From: JAAYZM01 sp964510785 | GTDB lineage: Bacteria > Actinomycetota > Actinomycetes > Actinomycetales > Cellulomonadaceae | Length of the DNA stretch: 64,000 bases | Reading direction: 5' to 3' | Assembly (NCBI GenBank): GCA_964510785.1 | Contig: CAZECM010000004.1 | Span: forward strand, 20,207-84,206 | Shown here: positions 25,889-34,958 of the stretch, piece after piece | Layout: the number at the start of each line of letters is the position of its first letter | Position numbering within the stretch: the first letter of the stretch is position 1 | The notes under the pieces: generated by a model | The model's database searches: none | What the model was told of the DNA's origin: nothing | The model's input: the letters and a program-made list of their open reading frames with translations, nothing else | Position numbers and translations under genes: made by a program

Positions 25889-27463
25889 GTGGAAGCTCTC
25901 GCCGTCGTCGTCGCCCTGCTCCTGCTCACCGTCGTGGTGGTCGGTGTGGGCGACAGGCTCGGACTGCCCTGGCCTGCGCTGCTGACGATCGTCGCCGCGC
26001 TCGCGGTGTTCGTGCCGAACGTGCCCGAGTTCGAGCTCGACAACGAGCTGATCCTGCCGCTGTTCCTGCCGCCGCTGCTGTGGGCGCTCGCGCGGCGCAC
26101 CTCGTGGGTGATGTTCAAGGAGCGGTGGCGCACGATCCTCGGCTTCTCGGTGCTGCTCACCGTGGTCACGGTGGCGGCCGTCGCGTGGACGGCATGGCTG
26201 CTCGTGCCCGGCGCCACGCTCGCCGCGGCCATCGCGATCGGTGCGGCCGTGGCCCCGCCCGACCCGGTGGCCGTCGACGCCGTCGCCGAGCACGCCTCGA
26301 TCCCGCGGCGCCTCACGAGCCTGCTGCACACCGAGGGCCTCTTCAACGACGCCGTCGCGCTCGTCGCGTTCCAGCTCGCGCTCGCCATCACGCTGCGGGG
26401 CGAGACGCTCGAGCCGCTCGCGATCCTGCAGACCTTCTCGTGGACGGTGGTGGCCGCCGTCGCGATCGGGCTCGGCGCCGGATGGCTCGCCGCGCGCGTG
26501 ACCCGCTGGCTCACCTCGCCCGTGGCCCGAAGCGCGCTCACGCTGGTTGTCCCGTTCGCCGTCTACATGCTCGCCGAGGAGGCGCACGGTTCCGGGGTGA
26601 TCGCCGTCGTCATCGCCGCCGTGTACCTGTCCGGCCGCAACGACGAGGTCGACGCGCAGGACCGGCTCACGAGCACGGCGTTCTGGCACGTCATCGAGCT
26701 GCTCGTGACCGGGCTCGCGTTCGGCCTGATCGGGCTGGAGTTCCGCGAGATCATCGACGACGCCGGCCGCGACCTCGGGCTCATGGTCCAGCACGGGCTC
26801 ATCGTCGCCGCGGTGGCGATCGGCGTGCGCGTCGTGTGGGTGTTCGGCGGGCAGTGGCTCGCCCGCAAGAAGCGCCACGGCCAGACGACGCGCACCTGGC
26901 AGGAGTCGTTGCTCATCGCCTGGTGCGGCATGCGCGGACTCGTCACCCTGGCGCTCGTGCTGGCGCTGCCGGCCGCCGAGTTCCCGGTGCGTGCCGAGGC
27001 GCTCGTGATCGCCGTCGTCGTCCTCGTCGTGACGATGGTGCTGCCCGGCCTCGCGCTGCCGTGGCTCGTGCGGCGGCTGCACCTCGGGTCCGGCGAGTCG
27101 CCCGAGGACATCCAGGAGCGCGCGCTCGTGGCCCGGGCGCAGCGGGCGGCGTTCGGCGTGTTGCGTGAGGCCATCGCGGCCGGGGCACCGCCCGAGATGC
27201 TCGAGTCGCTCGCGCAGCGCTTCGGGGACGTCACGGGGGTGTCCGACGATGACGGAAACCTGGCCGCCGAGTACGCCGAGCGGGCCGAGCTCATGCGCGG
27301 GCGGCTGCGCCAGTACGGCGACCTGCGCGACGAGGCGCTCGCGGCCGCGACGGCCGAGGTGCTGCGGGCGCGCGGCGAGCCGGGGATCGACCCGCACATC
27401 GTCGACATCGTCCTGGGAGACCTCGACCGGATGGCCGTGGGCCACGGCTCCCGCGGCCGCTAG
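25889..27463 (+). CDS. Na+/H+ antiporter, CPA1 family
   Basis: Cation:proton antiporter of 524 aa with 11-12 membrane segments (about 1-395) and a cytoplasmic helical C-terminus. The ion-binding ND pair is in TEGLFNDAVALVAF, and the SGxxAVVxAAxxL-like region follows. It exchanges Na+ (or K+) for H+ in pH and salt homeostasis. The GTG start at 25889 is set by AGGAG 8 nt upstream. Its stop abuts the stop of the convergent FtsX-type gene without a spacer. Confidence 0.92.
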   Translation: MEALAVVVALLLLTVVVVGVGDRLGLPWPALLTIVAALAVFVPNVPEFELDNELILPLFLPPLLWALARRTSWVMFKERWRTILGFSVLLTVVTVAAVAWTAWLLVPGATLAAAIAIGAAVAPPDPVAVDAVAEHASIPRRLTSLLHTEGLFNDAVALVAFQLALAITLRGETLEPLAILQTFSWTVVAAVAIGLGAGWLAARVTRWLTSPVARSALTLVVPFAVYMLAEEAHGSGVIAVVIAAVYLSGRNDEVDAQDRLTSTAFWHVIELLVTGLAFGLIGLEFREIIDDAGRDLGLMVQHGLIVAAVAIGVRVVWVFGGQWLARKKRHGQTTRTWQESLLIAWCGMRGLVTLALVLALPAAEFPVRAEALVIAVVVLVVTMVLPGLALPWLVRRLHLGSGESPEDIQERALVARAQRAAFGVLREAIAAGAPPEMLESLAQRFGDVTGVSDDDGNLAAEYAERAELMRGRLRQYGDLRDEALAAATAEVLRARGEPGIDPHIVDIVLGDLDRMAVGHGSRGR

Positions 27464-30238
27464 CTACTCGGCCGCGCGGCGGGTGAGGGGGAGCTTGGCC
27501 GGGGTGAAGAGGGCCGTGGCACCGCCCGCGAGGAGGGGTAGGACGACGACGGCCGCCGCGAGCACGGTCCACGGGACCACCATCTGCCAGCGTGGGTCGG
27601 GGTGCTCGGTCCCCAGCCCGGCCGACGCCGTGACGAGGGCCCAGCCGACGGCGAGCCCGCCGACGATGCCGGGCACCACGCCCGTCGCGGTGAGGAACCC
27701 GGACTGCAGTCCCGCGACGCGCCGTCGGACGCGGGGCGCGGCGCCGACGGCGGACAGCGTGGCCAGGTCAGCCCGCGACTCGACCGCCGCGAGCCCGGAA
27801 GCGATCCACGTCGCACCGAGCGCGAGCAGGCTGGCCGCACCGACGAGGGCCAGGACCGTGAGCGAGACGTCGCGTTCGGGCCGGGCCTCGATGCTCGCCG
27901 ACATGTCCGGGTCGATCGCCCAGACGGCGGCATTGAGGGAGTTCTCCTGCTCGTGGGTCCACGGCGAGGACGGCGTGGCGAGCACGACGTGCGGTGTCAC
28001 GGTCAGGTCCACCCCTGTGAACTGGTCGATCGCCGAGGGCGGCACGATGGTGTTGTGGAAGACGGCGAGATCGCTCGTGACGACGGCGCCGGGGAGCGTC
28101 GCGGCGAGCACCGGCTCCGTCGCGTCCGCCTGGTTGATCTGGAGTCGCACGGTGCCGTCCGGCCACAGCAAGGAGGCGCCCAGCACGACCGTCCTGCCTG
28201 CCGCGAGGGCTTCGGCGGCGAGGGCCGCGCCGTCGTCGTCCAGGAGCGAGAGCACGGTGCCGTCGTCGACGAGCACGCCGTTGACGGGCCCTGTCCCGGC
28301 GTGCAGCGTGGAGTTCGACCAGCGGCCGAGGGAGAGCTCGTCCTGTGCGCAGCGGGGGTCGTCGGAGTACTCGGCCTGGACTTCCTCGCTCGGGTCGGGG
28401 ATCAGGTACCACGGGCAGATCTGTGACTCGTCCTCCACGGGGTAGAGGCCCCACCAGTCCTCCTGCTCGGGCAGCTGGGTCGGCAGCGCGACGCCGAGGG
28501 TCGCGACGTCAGCGCCGGGGTCGATGTCGTGGATCGCCGCCGTGACGGCCGCCGCCGTCTCGGGTGTGCTCAAGCTGTTCTTCCCATAGGTCGTGAGCCG
28601 CACCTTGACGGTGCCCTCGCTGACCTCGGCCTGCCACGACGCGCTGTTCTGCTGCGCCTCGGCGGCCATGTAGACGGCGCCCGCCGTCGCGGCCGCGATC
28701 GCACCGAGGATCGCCGCCGCGGCCGGCGCCGTGCGACCGCGCTGTCGGGACAGGTCGCGCAGCGCGATCCGGGTGGCGACCCCGGCGCGCCGGGCGAGCA
28801 CACCGGTCGCGCTGATGATGAGGCCCGATGCCGTGACGAGCCCGAGCACGATCAGTACGCTGCCGGCCGCGGACAGCGTCGAGGAGCCGACGCGCCCGCC
28901 GTAGAGCGCGAGCGGCACGCCGAGGCCGGCCGCCACGAGCCCCACGATGCCGAGGGTCGCTCGGGGGCGCGCCTCCGAGCGGCGGCCCGCGAGCGCCGCG
29001 ACCACGTCGACCCGAGCCGCCTGTCGCGCCGGGATCCACGCGGCGAGCACCGCGATGAGCGTCCCGACGAGCACGAGCCCCGCGACCCACGGCGGCACCA
29101 CGAGGTTGGGGAAGACGATGTACGGGTCGGGGTACGGCCAGAGCACCGCGAGCGTGGCGAGGAGGATGCCGAGCCCGACGGCGAGCACCGAAGCGCCGAG
29201 CCCGATGACGACCCCGTTCGCCAGCACGATGCGCCGCAGGTCCCGTCGTGTGCCACCCGTCGCGGCCACGAGGGCCAGGGAGCGGGACTGCCGCCGCGCC
29301 CCGACGGCGAACGCCGGGCCCACGAGCAGCACGACCTCGAGCACGGCGAGGGCGATGATGAGTCCGACCTGCGCGGCGACCTGCGACGAGCTGTTGCCCC
29401 ACCCGGACTCGATGACGAAGTAGGGCACGGCGTCGCGCGCTGGCGGGTTCTCGAGCACGTGACGACTCGTGGCGAAGAGACCGCTGCGGTTGAGCGTGAC
29501 GACGTCGTCCCAGGTCAGCGGCTCGTCGCCGAGCACGAACCATGAGGGCTTCGCCGCGTCGAGGGGGACCGTTCCGGGAGCGGCGACGATGTAGGCGTCG
29601 TTGGCCGAGAGCAGCGCGGTCACCGTGGTGGAGACCGTGGCCCCGTCGACCTCGAGGTCGACCGTGTCGCCGATCGCGATCCCAAGCTTGTGGGCTTGCG
29701 ACCGACTCAGCCCGATCTCCCCGGGGGCGAGGGGGGTCTCACCTTCGAGCACGAGGACGGTCCGGGCGAGCTCGCCACTCGCGTCGACCGTACGGGCGGG
29801 GAGCGGTTCGTCAATGGCACCGGGGACGTCGAGAATCGCCTCGCTCTCCCACTGCGTCGAGATCACCGCGCCAGGGACGAGCTCGCGCACGAGTGCTTCG
29901 GCCTCGGCGGCGGTCAGCATGACTCCCCCGTAGGACTGGTTCCCGTCCTCGTCGAGCGTGAGGCCGCACATCGCCGGCCCGTCGCCGTTCGGCCTCTGCG
30001 CCAGGGGTACGCACCCGGCCTCTTGCCGCACGAGCGCCTGCGCGGTCGGGCCCAGTCTCGTCTCGACGTGCGTCGCCTCGGTCGGCATCGTTGACGGGAG
30101 CAACACCAGCACCGCCGCGATGAGCATGAGCGGCAGCCCCACCATCACGGCACTCAGTGCCGTGCGCCCCTTCGCCCGCAGCGCCTGCCGCCGGGCGATG
30201 CGCAGCGCGGCCGCCCAGGGGGCGAACCAGCGGTTCAC
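27464..30238 (-). CDS. FtsX/MacB-type ABC permease, two FtsX domains
   Basis: Membrane protein of 924 aa: a first transmembrane helix near residues 28-48, a large extracellular domain, an FtsX core near the middle (about 300-430) and a second FtsX core at the C-terminus (about 795-915), the layout of Gram-positive duplicated FtsX transporters. Such systems export peptides or confer resistance to cell-envelope antibiotics by a mechanotransmission mechanism. The GTG at 30238 overlaps the ATPase stop by 4 nt (GTGA). Part of the PadR-ATPase-permease operon. Confidence 0.9.
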   Translation of the reverse strand: MNRWFAPWAAALRIARRQALRAKGRTALSAVMVGLPLMLIAAVLVLLPSTMPTEATHVETRLGPTAQALVRQEAGCVPLAQRPNGDGPAMCGLTLDEDGNQSYGGVMLTAAEAEALVRELVPGAVISTQWESEAILDVPGAIDEPLPARTVDASGELARTVLVLEGETPLAPGEIGLSRSQAHKLGIAIGDTVDLEVDGATVSTTVTALLSANDAYIVAAPGTVPLDAAKPSWFVLGDEPLTWDDVVTLNRSGLFATSRHVLENPPARDAVPYFVIESGWGNSSSQVAAQVGLIIALAVLEVVLLVGPAFAVGARRQSRSLALVAATGGTRRDLRRIVLANGVVIGLGASVLAVGLGILLATLAVLWPYPDPYIVFPNLVVPPWVAGLVLVGTLIAVLAAWIPARQAARVDVVAALAGRRSEARPRATLGIVGLVAAGLGVPLALYGGRVGSSTLSAAGSVLIVLGLVTASGLIISATGVLARRAGVATRIALRDLSRQRGRTAPAAAAILGAIAAATAGAVYMAAEAQQNSASWQAEVSEGTVKVRLTTYGKNSLSTPETAAAVTAAIHDIDPGADVATLGVALPTQLPEQEDWWGLYPVEDESQICPWYLIPDPSEEVQAEYSDDPRCAQDELSLGRWSNSTLHAGTGPVNGVLVDDGTVLSLLDDDGAALAAEALAAGRTVVLGASLLWPDGTVRLQINQADATEPVLAATLPGAVVTSDLAVFHNTIVPPSAIDQFTGVDLTVTPHVVLATPSSPWTHEQENSLNAAVWAIDPDMSASIEARPERDVSLTVLALVGAASLLALGATWIASGLAAVESRADLATLSAVGAAPRVRRRVAGLQSGFLTATGVVPGIVGGLAVGWALVTASAGLGTEHPDPRWQMVVPWTVLAAAVVVLPLLAGGATALFTPAKLPLTRRAAE

Positions 30239-30966
30239 GCCAAGGGCCCGGCGGCGAGCAGCGACTCCGGCTCCGGGCGCCCGCCCGTGGAGTCGACGAT
30301 CACGCCGTCGCGCAGGAACACCGTCCGGTCCGCCCACGCGGCGAACCGCGCCTCGTGCGTCACGAGCAGCCCGGCCGCCCCGGCGTCGATGCGGGCGCGC
30401 AGCAGCCGCATGACGTCCTCCCCGGTGAGCGAGTCGAGTGCTCCCGTCGGCTCGTCCGCGAGCAGCAGGCGGCGCGGCCCCACGAGCGCGCGGGCGATCG
30501 CGACGCGCTGGCGCTGCCCACCGGACATCTCCTCGGGGAAGCGGTCCGCGACCTCGCGCAGCCCCACCTCGTCGAGCGCGCGCATCGCCTCGCGTCGGGC
30601 CTTGCGCGCCGAGACGCCGTCGAGCTCGCGCGGCAGGGAGATGTTCTCCGCAGCCGTGAGTGCGGGGATGAGGTTGAAGTCCTGGAACACGTAGCCCACC
30701 CCGCGCCGCCGCAACCGGGCGCGACGGTTCTGGTCGAGGCCCGTGAGCTCTTCACCCGCAACCTCGACCGTGCCCGTGGTGGGTGTGTCGAGCCCACCCG
30801 CGAGCGTCAGCAGCGTCGACTTGCCCGAGCCCGACGGCCCCATGACGGCGACGAGCTCGCCGAGCTGGACCTCGAGGTCGATGCCCCGCAGAGCATGCAC
30901 CTCCGCCTCGCCCGAGCCGTGCACGCGCGTCACGGCAGACATGCGCAGCAGCACGGGGCCGCTCAT
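30235..30966 (-). CDS. ABC ATP-binding protein, LolD/MacB type
   Basis: ATPase of 243 aa with Walker A GPSGSGKST, the family-specific FQDFNL Q-loop, signature MSGGQRQR and Walker B LLLADEPTGALD. It drives the FtsX-type permease encoded just downstream. Its ATG overlaps the stop of the PadR gene (ATGA), so regulator, ATPase and permease form one tightly coupled operon. Confidence 0.95.
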   Translation of the reverse strand: MSGPVLLRMSAVTRVHGSGEAEVHALRGIDLEVQLGELVAVMGPSGSGKSTLLTLAGGLDTPTTGTVEVAGEELTGLDQNRRARLRRRGVGYVFQDFNLIPALTAAENISLPRELDGVSARKARREAMRALDEVGLREVADRFPEEMSGGQRQRVAIARALVGPRRLLLADEPTGALDSLTGEDVMRLLRARIDAGAAGLLVTHEARFAAWADRTVFLRDGVIVDSTGGRPEPESLLAAGPLA

Positions 30967-31709
30967 CGTGCGCCCCCGTCCCGGTGTGCACCGACCGCGT
31001 CCTGCGGCGACGCCGGTCCCCCCTGCGGACCGGCGTCGTTGGGAGTGGGAGTCCCGCCGTGGGTCGCCGTCGTCCCGGAGGTCGCCGTCGTCCGCGGTTC
31101 CTTCGTGTCCGACGACGGCGCGCTGCCCGACGACGACGCAGCCCGGGCGATGCGCGCCTCGACGTGATCGAGCCACCGGACCTCCGCCTCGGTCGTGAAC
31201 ACGAGGTTGTCGAGCACGAGGGCCCACGTGAGATCCGCGCCCTGATCGGCCGCGAGCTTCGTGTAGTCGCGAAGGGCGCGCATCGTCTCGGTGCGCTGGG
31301 ACTGGATGATCGCGCGCACGTCCACGCCGGGTGCGGTCACGGCGAGCGCGATCTTGATGGCGAGCTCGTCGCGGCTCGGGGTACCGCGCACCACCGGCGT
31401 GGTCCACCACGAGTCGACCGCCGCGCGGCCGGAGTCGGTGAGCCGGTAGCGCTCGACGTGCTGGGGTGCGCCCTGGCCCGAGAGGGCGCCGTCGTCGTCT
31501 GCCTTGCTGTCGTTGGCGGTGCCGGTGTCGCCATCGGCGGGGAGCGGTTCGACGAGGCCGTCGCGCACGAGTCGCTGCACCGTGGTGTAGGCCTGGCCGA
31601 TGTTGAGGGGCCACGTGCCGCCCGTGCGCGCCTCGAAGCGCTGGCGCAGGTGGTAGCAGTGCATCGGCTCTTCGGCGAGCAGGGCGAGCATGCCTTGGCG
31701 AACGGTCAC
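30963..31709 (-). CDS. PadR-family transcriptional regulator
   Basis: Regulator of 248 aa: a PadR winged helix (about 1-90, GMLALLAEEPMHCYHLRQRFEARTGG) interrupted by a polar insert before YRLTDSGR, a Vir_C-like helical dimerisation domain (about 110-200), and a disordered Ser/Thr/Pro-rich tail of about 50 aa. PadR repressors commonly control adjacent ABC exporters in response to envelope drugs. The GTG at 31709 follows GGGAAG; the longer frame upstream runs through the operator and is rejected. Confidence 0.9.
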   Translation of the reverse strand: MTVRQGMLALLAEEPMHCYHLRQRFEARTGGTWPLNIGQAYTTVQRLVRDGLVEPLPADGDTGTANDSKADDDGALSGQGAPQHVERYRLTDSGRAAVDSWWTTPVVRGTPSRDELAIKIALAVTAPGVDVRAIIQSQRTETMRALRDYTKLAADQGADLTWALVLDNLVFTTEAEVRWLDHVEARIARAASSSGSAPSSDTKEPRTTATSGTTATHGGTPTPNDAGPQGGPASPQDAVGAHRDGGAR

Positions 31710-31726
31710 GGGCGCTTCCCATCGAT

Positions 31727-31765
31727 GGTTACCGGGTAAGGTGGGACCATGCTTACCGAGAAACC
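31727..31765. promoter_or_regulatory. PadR operator: two-tier palindrome
   Basis: GGTT-N4-GGTAAG-N11-CTTACC-N4-AACC, perfectly symmetrical over 39 bp, 17 nt upstream of the PadR start codon. Confidence 0.65.
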
Positions 31766-31906
31766 ATGGGCTGTCAACGCGGCGCGCCCGCCGCGCGGCT
31801 CCACCCGCGGGACTACCTCGGTCCCCTTCGCGGCGGACTCGGCAGCACCGGGAAATCGTGCCGTGCGGCGATGTGCCGGGATGGGTGCGCGGCGCAAGGT
31901 GGAGCC

Positions 31907-32071
31907 ATGACCACGCACAGCGATCCCCATGAAGCACAGCACCCGCTGCTCGTGCGCGACCTCGTGGTCGGCGCCGTCACGTTGGCCATGGTCGGTGGGT
32001 TGCTGTTCGGTCTCGCGCTCGTCGTCAAGGCGGCGGTGGAGATCCTCGGCATGGTCGCGGTCGCCGGGTAG
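31907..32071 (+). CDS. Small single-pass membrane protein
   Basis: Peptide of 54 aa with one hydrophobic helix (about residues 19-50) after a polar N-terminus. The ATG at 31907 is preceded by AAGGTGGAG. Its TAG stop shares its G with the GTG of the next gene, so it is translationally coupled to the VanY-like peptidase. No family recognised; a small accessory subunit is possible. Confidence 0.55.
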   Translation: MTTHSDPHEAQHPLLVRDLVVGAVTLAMVGGLLFGLALVVKAAVEILGMVAVAG

Positions 32072-32565
32072 TGGCGCGCCGATCCAACGGCTGGCCGTGG
32101 GGAGTCCTCGGTGCCGTCCTGCTCGCCTTCGCGACGCTCCAGCTCACCGGGCTCGCGCCGTGGGCGCAGGCCGACCAAGGTGCGACGGCCCTCGACGCCA
32201 AGCTCGAGCGCTCGATGGGACGGGCGATCGCGGCCGCGGCCGAGGACGACGTCGAGCTGACGATCACCTCGGGACTGCGCTCCGTGGACGAGCAGCGGGT
32301 GCTGTGGGACGAGGCGCTCGACCAGTACGGCAGCGAGCAGGAGGCCGCCCGCTGGGTGCTGCCCCCGGAGCTGTCCGCGCACGTGCAGGGGCTCGCCGTC
32401 GACGTCGGGCCCGCCACCGGCGCCGCGTGGCTCGCCGAGCACGGCGCGCGCTGGGGACTGTGCCAGATCTTCGCGAACGAGCCGTGGCACTTCGAGCGCG
32501 CCACCAAGAACAAGGGCACGTGCCCCGAGCTCCTCCCCGACGCCTCGGTGCTGCTCGACCGCTAG
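32071..32565 (+). CDS. VanY-like D-alanyl-D-alanine carboxypeptidase
   Basis: Protein of 164 aa with an N-terminal signal anchor (about 8-32) and a peptidase M15B fold: SGLRS, then SAHVQGLAVDVG with zinc ligands H104 and D111, and EPWHFE with the third ligand H140. It would trim the terminal D-Ala of peptidoglycan stem peptides outside the membrane. It starts at a GTG overlapping the stop of the small membrane gene by one base. Confidence 0.85.
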   Translation: MARRSNGWPWGVLGAVLLAFATLQLTGLAPWAQADQGATALDAKLERSMGRAIAAAAEDDVELTITSGLRSVDEQRVLWDEALDQYGSEQEAARWVLPPELSAHVQGLAVDVGPATGAAWLAEHGARWGLCQIFANEPWHFERATKNKGTCPELLPDASVLLDR

Positions 32566-32576
32566 CGTGGTCGTCC

Positions 32577-33803
32577 GTGAGCCGGGAACCGCTACAGCTG
32601 CCGGGCTTTCGGAGCTTCTGGACGGCCAGCACGGTGGGGTTCACGGGACTCGCCGTCACGACCGTGGCCGTCGACGTGCTCGTGATCGACGTCCTGGCGG
32701 CCACCGAGGCGCAGGTTGGCCTGGTGAGGGCGACCCAGTTCCTGCCGTACCTCCTCATCGGCCTCGTGGCGGGTGCGTACGTGGACCGGTGGCGTCGTCG
32801 GCCGACGCTCGTCGCCTTCAACCTCGCGCAGGCCGTCCTGCTGCTCGCGGTGCCCGTGCTCTTCGTGGTCGACGCGCTCACCCTCGTGACGACCGCGATC
32901 ATCCTCTTCGCGGTCGGTTGCTGCGCCGTCTTCATCGCGGCCGCGGAGCAGTCCTACCTCCCGGACCTCGTGCCTCGTGGCTCCCTCGTCCTGGCCAACG
33001 CACGCCTCGGGCAGTCGATGACGGTGGCGCAGTCCGCAGGCCCCGCGCTGGGTGGGCTGCTCGTCACCGCGCTGAGCGCCCCCGCAGCGCTGCTTGCCAC
33101 GAGCGTCAGCCGGCTCGTCTCGGCCCTGCTCATCGCGCGCATCCGCAGCCCCGAGCCCGCGCCCAGCCCGGAGCGCGTCCCCATGCACCGTGGGATCGCC
33201 GAGGGTCTTGCCTTCGCCTACCGTCACCGCACGCTCGCACCGCTCGCGGCGTCGACCCACGTGTGGTTCCTGGCCAACAGCATCGCCGTCACGGTGCTCG
33301 GGCTCTTCGTGCTCCGCGACCTCGCGCTGTCTCCCGCCGCGTACGGCGTCGTGCTCGCGGCGGCCGGTGTGGGTGGCCTGCTGGGGGCGCTCTGCGCGAC
33401 GCGGGCGGCGGCACGGTTCGGCGAGGGGAACGTCATCATCGCCAGTCGTGGCGTGTGCGCGCTCACGTGGGTCGCGACGGCGCTGACGCCGGGCGCGGGA
33501 GCCCCGTGGCTCCTCGTCGCCTACCTGGGTACGGTCCAGCTGCTCTACGGCTTCTCGATGGGGGTCGAGGACCCGAGCGAGATGGCGTACCGGCAGGTCG
33601 TCACGCCTCGATCGATGCTCGGCCGGGTGAACGCGACCCTGCGCTCGGCGAACCGGTCGGTGGCCGTCGTGGGCGCCGTCGTGGGCGGCATCCTGGCGGG
33701 CGCGATCGGGTTCCGGCTCACGTTCGTCGTCGTCGCCGTGGTGTTCGCCGTCTCCGTCACGATCGCTGCGCTCTCCCCGGTGCGCGGCGCCCGGAGCGGT
33801 TGA
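32577..33803 (+). CDS. MFS transporter (enterobactin-exporter-like)
   Basis: Membrane transporter of 408 aa with 12 predicted helices, including the loop 2-3 signature GAYVDRWRRRP and the SxxxGPALGG motif in helix 5 of MFS_3/EntS-type efflux pumps. The GTG at 32577 opens with the short SREPLQLPGFRSFW leader typical of this family; the long frame from 31929 overlaps two other genes and is not the start. Substrate unknown. Confidence 0.88.
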   Translation: MSREPLQLPGFRSFWTASTVGFTGLAVTTVAVDVLVIDVLAATEAQVGLVRATQFLPYLLIGLVAGAYVDRWRRRPTLVAFNLAQAVLLLAVPVLFVVDALTLVTTAIILFAVGCCAVFIAAAEQSYLPDLVPRGSLVLANARLGQSMTVAQSAGPALGGLLVTALSAPAALLATSVSRLVSALLIARIRSPEPAPSPERVPMHRGIAEGLAFAYRHRTLAPLAASTHVWFLANSIAVTVLGLFVLRDLALSPAAYGVVLAAAGVGGLLGALCATRAAARFGEGNVIIASRGVCALTWVATALTPGAGAPWLLVAYLGTVQLLYGFSMGVEDPSEMAYRQVVTPRSMLGRVNATLRSANRSVAVVGAVVGGILAGAIGFRLTFVVVAVVFAVSVTIAALSPVRGARSG

Positions 33804-33824
33804 GTCCCCGCGTACAGTGCCGAC

Positions 33825-34838
33825 ATGTCCAGCACTTCCGCGCCGACGCCGACGACGGCCACCAGCGACCCGACCACCCCGAGCAAGGAGATCACCGTCG
33901 CGGTGATGCTCCCCCGGGACCTGCCCCGCGCGGACGTGCTCCCGTTCGCGCGCCGGGCCGACGCGCTGGGCTTCGATGCGCTGTGGGTCGTCGAGGACCT
34001 CGGCTTCCGTGGCGGGATCGCGCAAGCGGCGGCCGCGCTCGCCGTGACCGAGCGGATCCGGGTCGGCATCGGCATCCTCCCCGTGGCGGCGCGCAACGTC
34101 GCGTTCACGGCGATGGAGCTCGCGAGCCTCGCCGAGCTGTTCCCGGGCCGGCTCGACGTCGGGCTCGGCCACGGCATGCCGGGCTGGATGCGGCAGGCCG
34201 GTGCGTGGCCCACGAGCCCGCTGACCCTGCTGCGCGAGTACACGACGGCGCTCCGTGAGCTGCTGCGCGGCGAGACCGTGACCGTCGACGGGCGCTACGT
34301 GAAGCTCGACGGGGTGCGCCTCGAGTCGCCGCCCGCCGTCGTCCCGCCCCTGTACGCCGGGGTGCGCGGGCCGAGGTCGCTCGCGCTCGCGGGCGAGGTC
34401 GCGGACGGCACCGTGCTCGCCGAGCCCGTCACCCCCGAGTACCTGCGCGCCGCCCTCGCGCTCGTCGGTGCCGGACCGGACCACCGGGTCGTGACCTACA
34501 ACGTCGCGTGCCTCGACGACGACGCCGCCGCGGCGCGCCGGACCGTGCGGCCTGCCCTCGAGTGGATCGGCGAACCCGACTGGGACGTGCACATCGACCC
34601 GTTGCCGTTCGCCGACGAGTTCCGGGCGCTGCGGGCGGGCAGCTCGAACCGCACGGAGTTCGCGCAGCGCCTGCCGGACGCGTGGGTCGACCGTCTCGCG
34701 ATCGCGGGGACGCCCGACGCCGCACGCGCCCAGCTCGAGGCGCAGCGGGACGCCGGAGCCACGACCGCGGTGCTCATCCCCGCCGGGCCCGACCCGCTCG
34801 CTGCCCTAGAAGCACTAGGACGCATAGTCCGCCCCTAA
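33825..34838 (+). CDS. LLM-class flavin/F420-dependent oxidoreductase
   Basis: TIM-barrel bacterial-luciferase-like enzyme of 337 aa after a disordered Thr/Ser/Pro-rich N-terminus (1-20). It has WVVEDLGFRGG, GRLDVGLGHGMPGWMRQ and the terminal GTPDAARAQLE blocks of the MER-like group. It oxidises or reduces a substrate using FMN or F420; substrate unknown. It is closely related in pattern to the enzyme at 61245. It follows the MFS gene by 21 nt and may be co-transcribed. Confidence 0.88.
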   Translation: MSSTSAPTPTTATSDPTTPSKEITVAVMLPRDLPRADVLPFARRADALGFDALWVVEDLGFRGGIAQAAAALAVTERIRVGIGILPVAARNVAFTAMELASLAELFPGRLDVGLGHGMPGWMRQAGAWPTSPLTLLREYTTALRELLRGETVTVDGRYVKLDGVRLESPPAVVPPLYAGVRGPRSLALAGEVADGTVLAEPVTPEYLRAALALVGAGPDHRVVTYNVACLDDDAAAARRTVRPALEWIGEPDWDVHIDPLPFADEFRALRAGSSNRTEFAQRLPDAWVDRLAIAGTPDAARAQLEAQRDAGATTAVLIPAGPDPLAALEALGRIVRP

Positions 34839-34876
34839 CGGCGCCCCGCCGTCCCCCCTGAGCCCCCACCCCCACC

Positions 34877-34950
34877 CGCTGAGATCGGCAGTTTGGCCCG
34901 AGATGGGGCCGCCAGAGTGCCTATCTCGGTCCAGACTGCCGATCTCAGCG
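34877..34950. repeat. Long-armed intergenic palindrome, member 2
   Basis: Two nested inverted repeats: CGCTGAGATCGGCAGT (34877-34892) with ACTGCCGATCTCAGCG (34935-34950), and CCGAGAT (34898-34904) with ATCTCGG (34923-34929). It sits between convergent genes and is preceded by CCCACCCCCACCCGC like the element at 18852. Confidence 0.65.
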
Positions 34951-34958
34951 AGTCGAGT

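Noticed and set aside
30235..30337. Upstream start at 30337 for the FtsX-type permease
   Set aside because: It would overlap the ATPase gene by about 100 nt; the GTGA overlap at 30235-30238 is the normal coupling in such operons.
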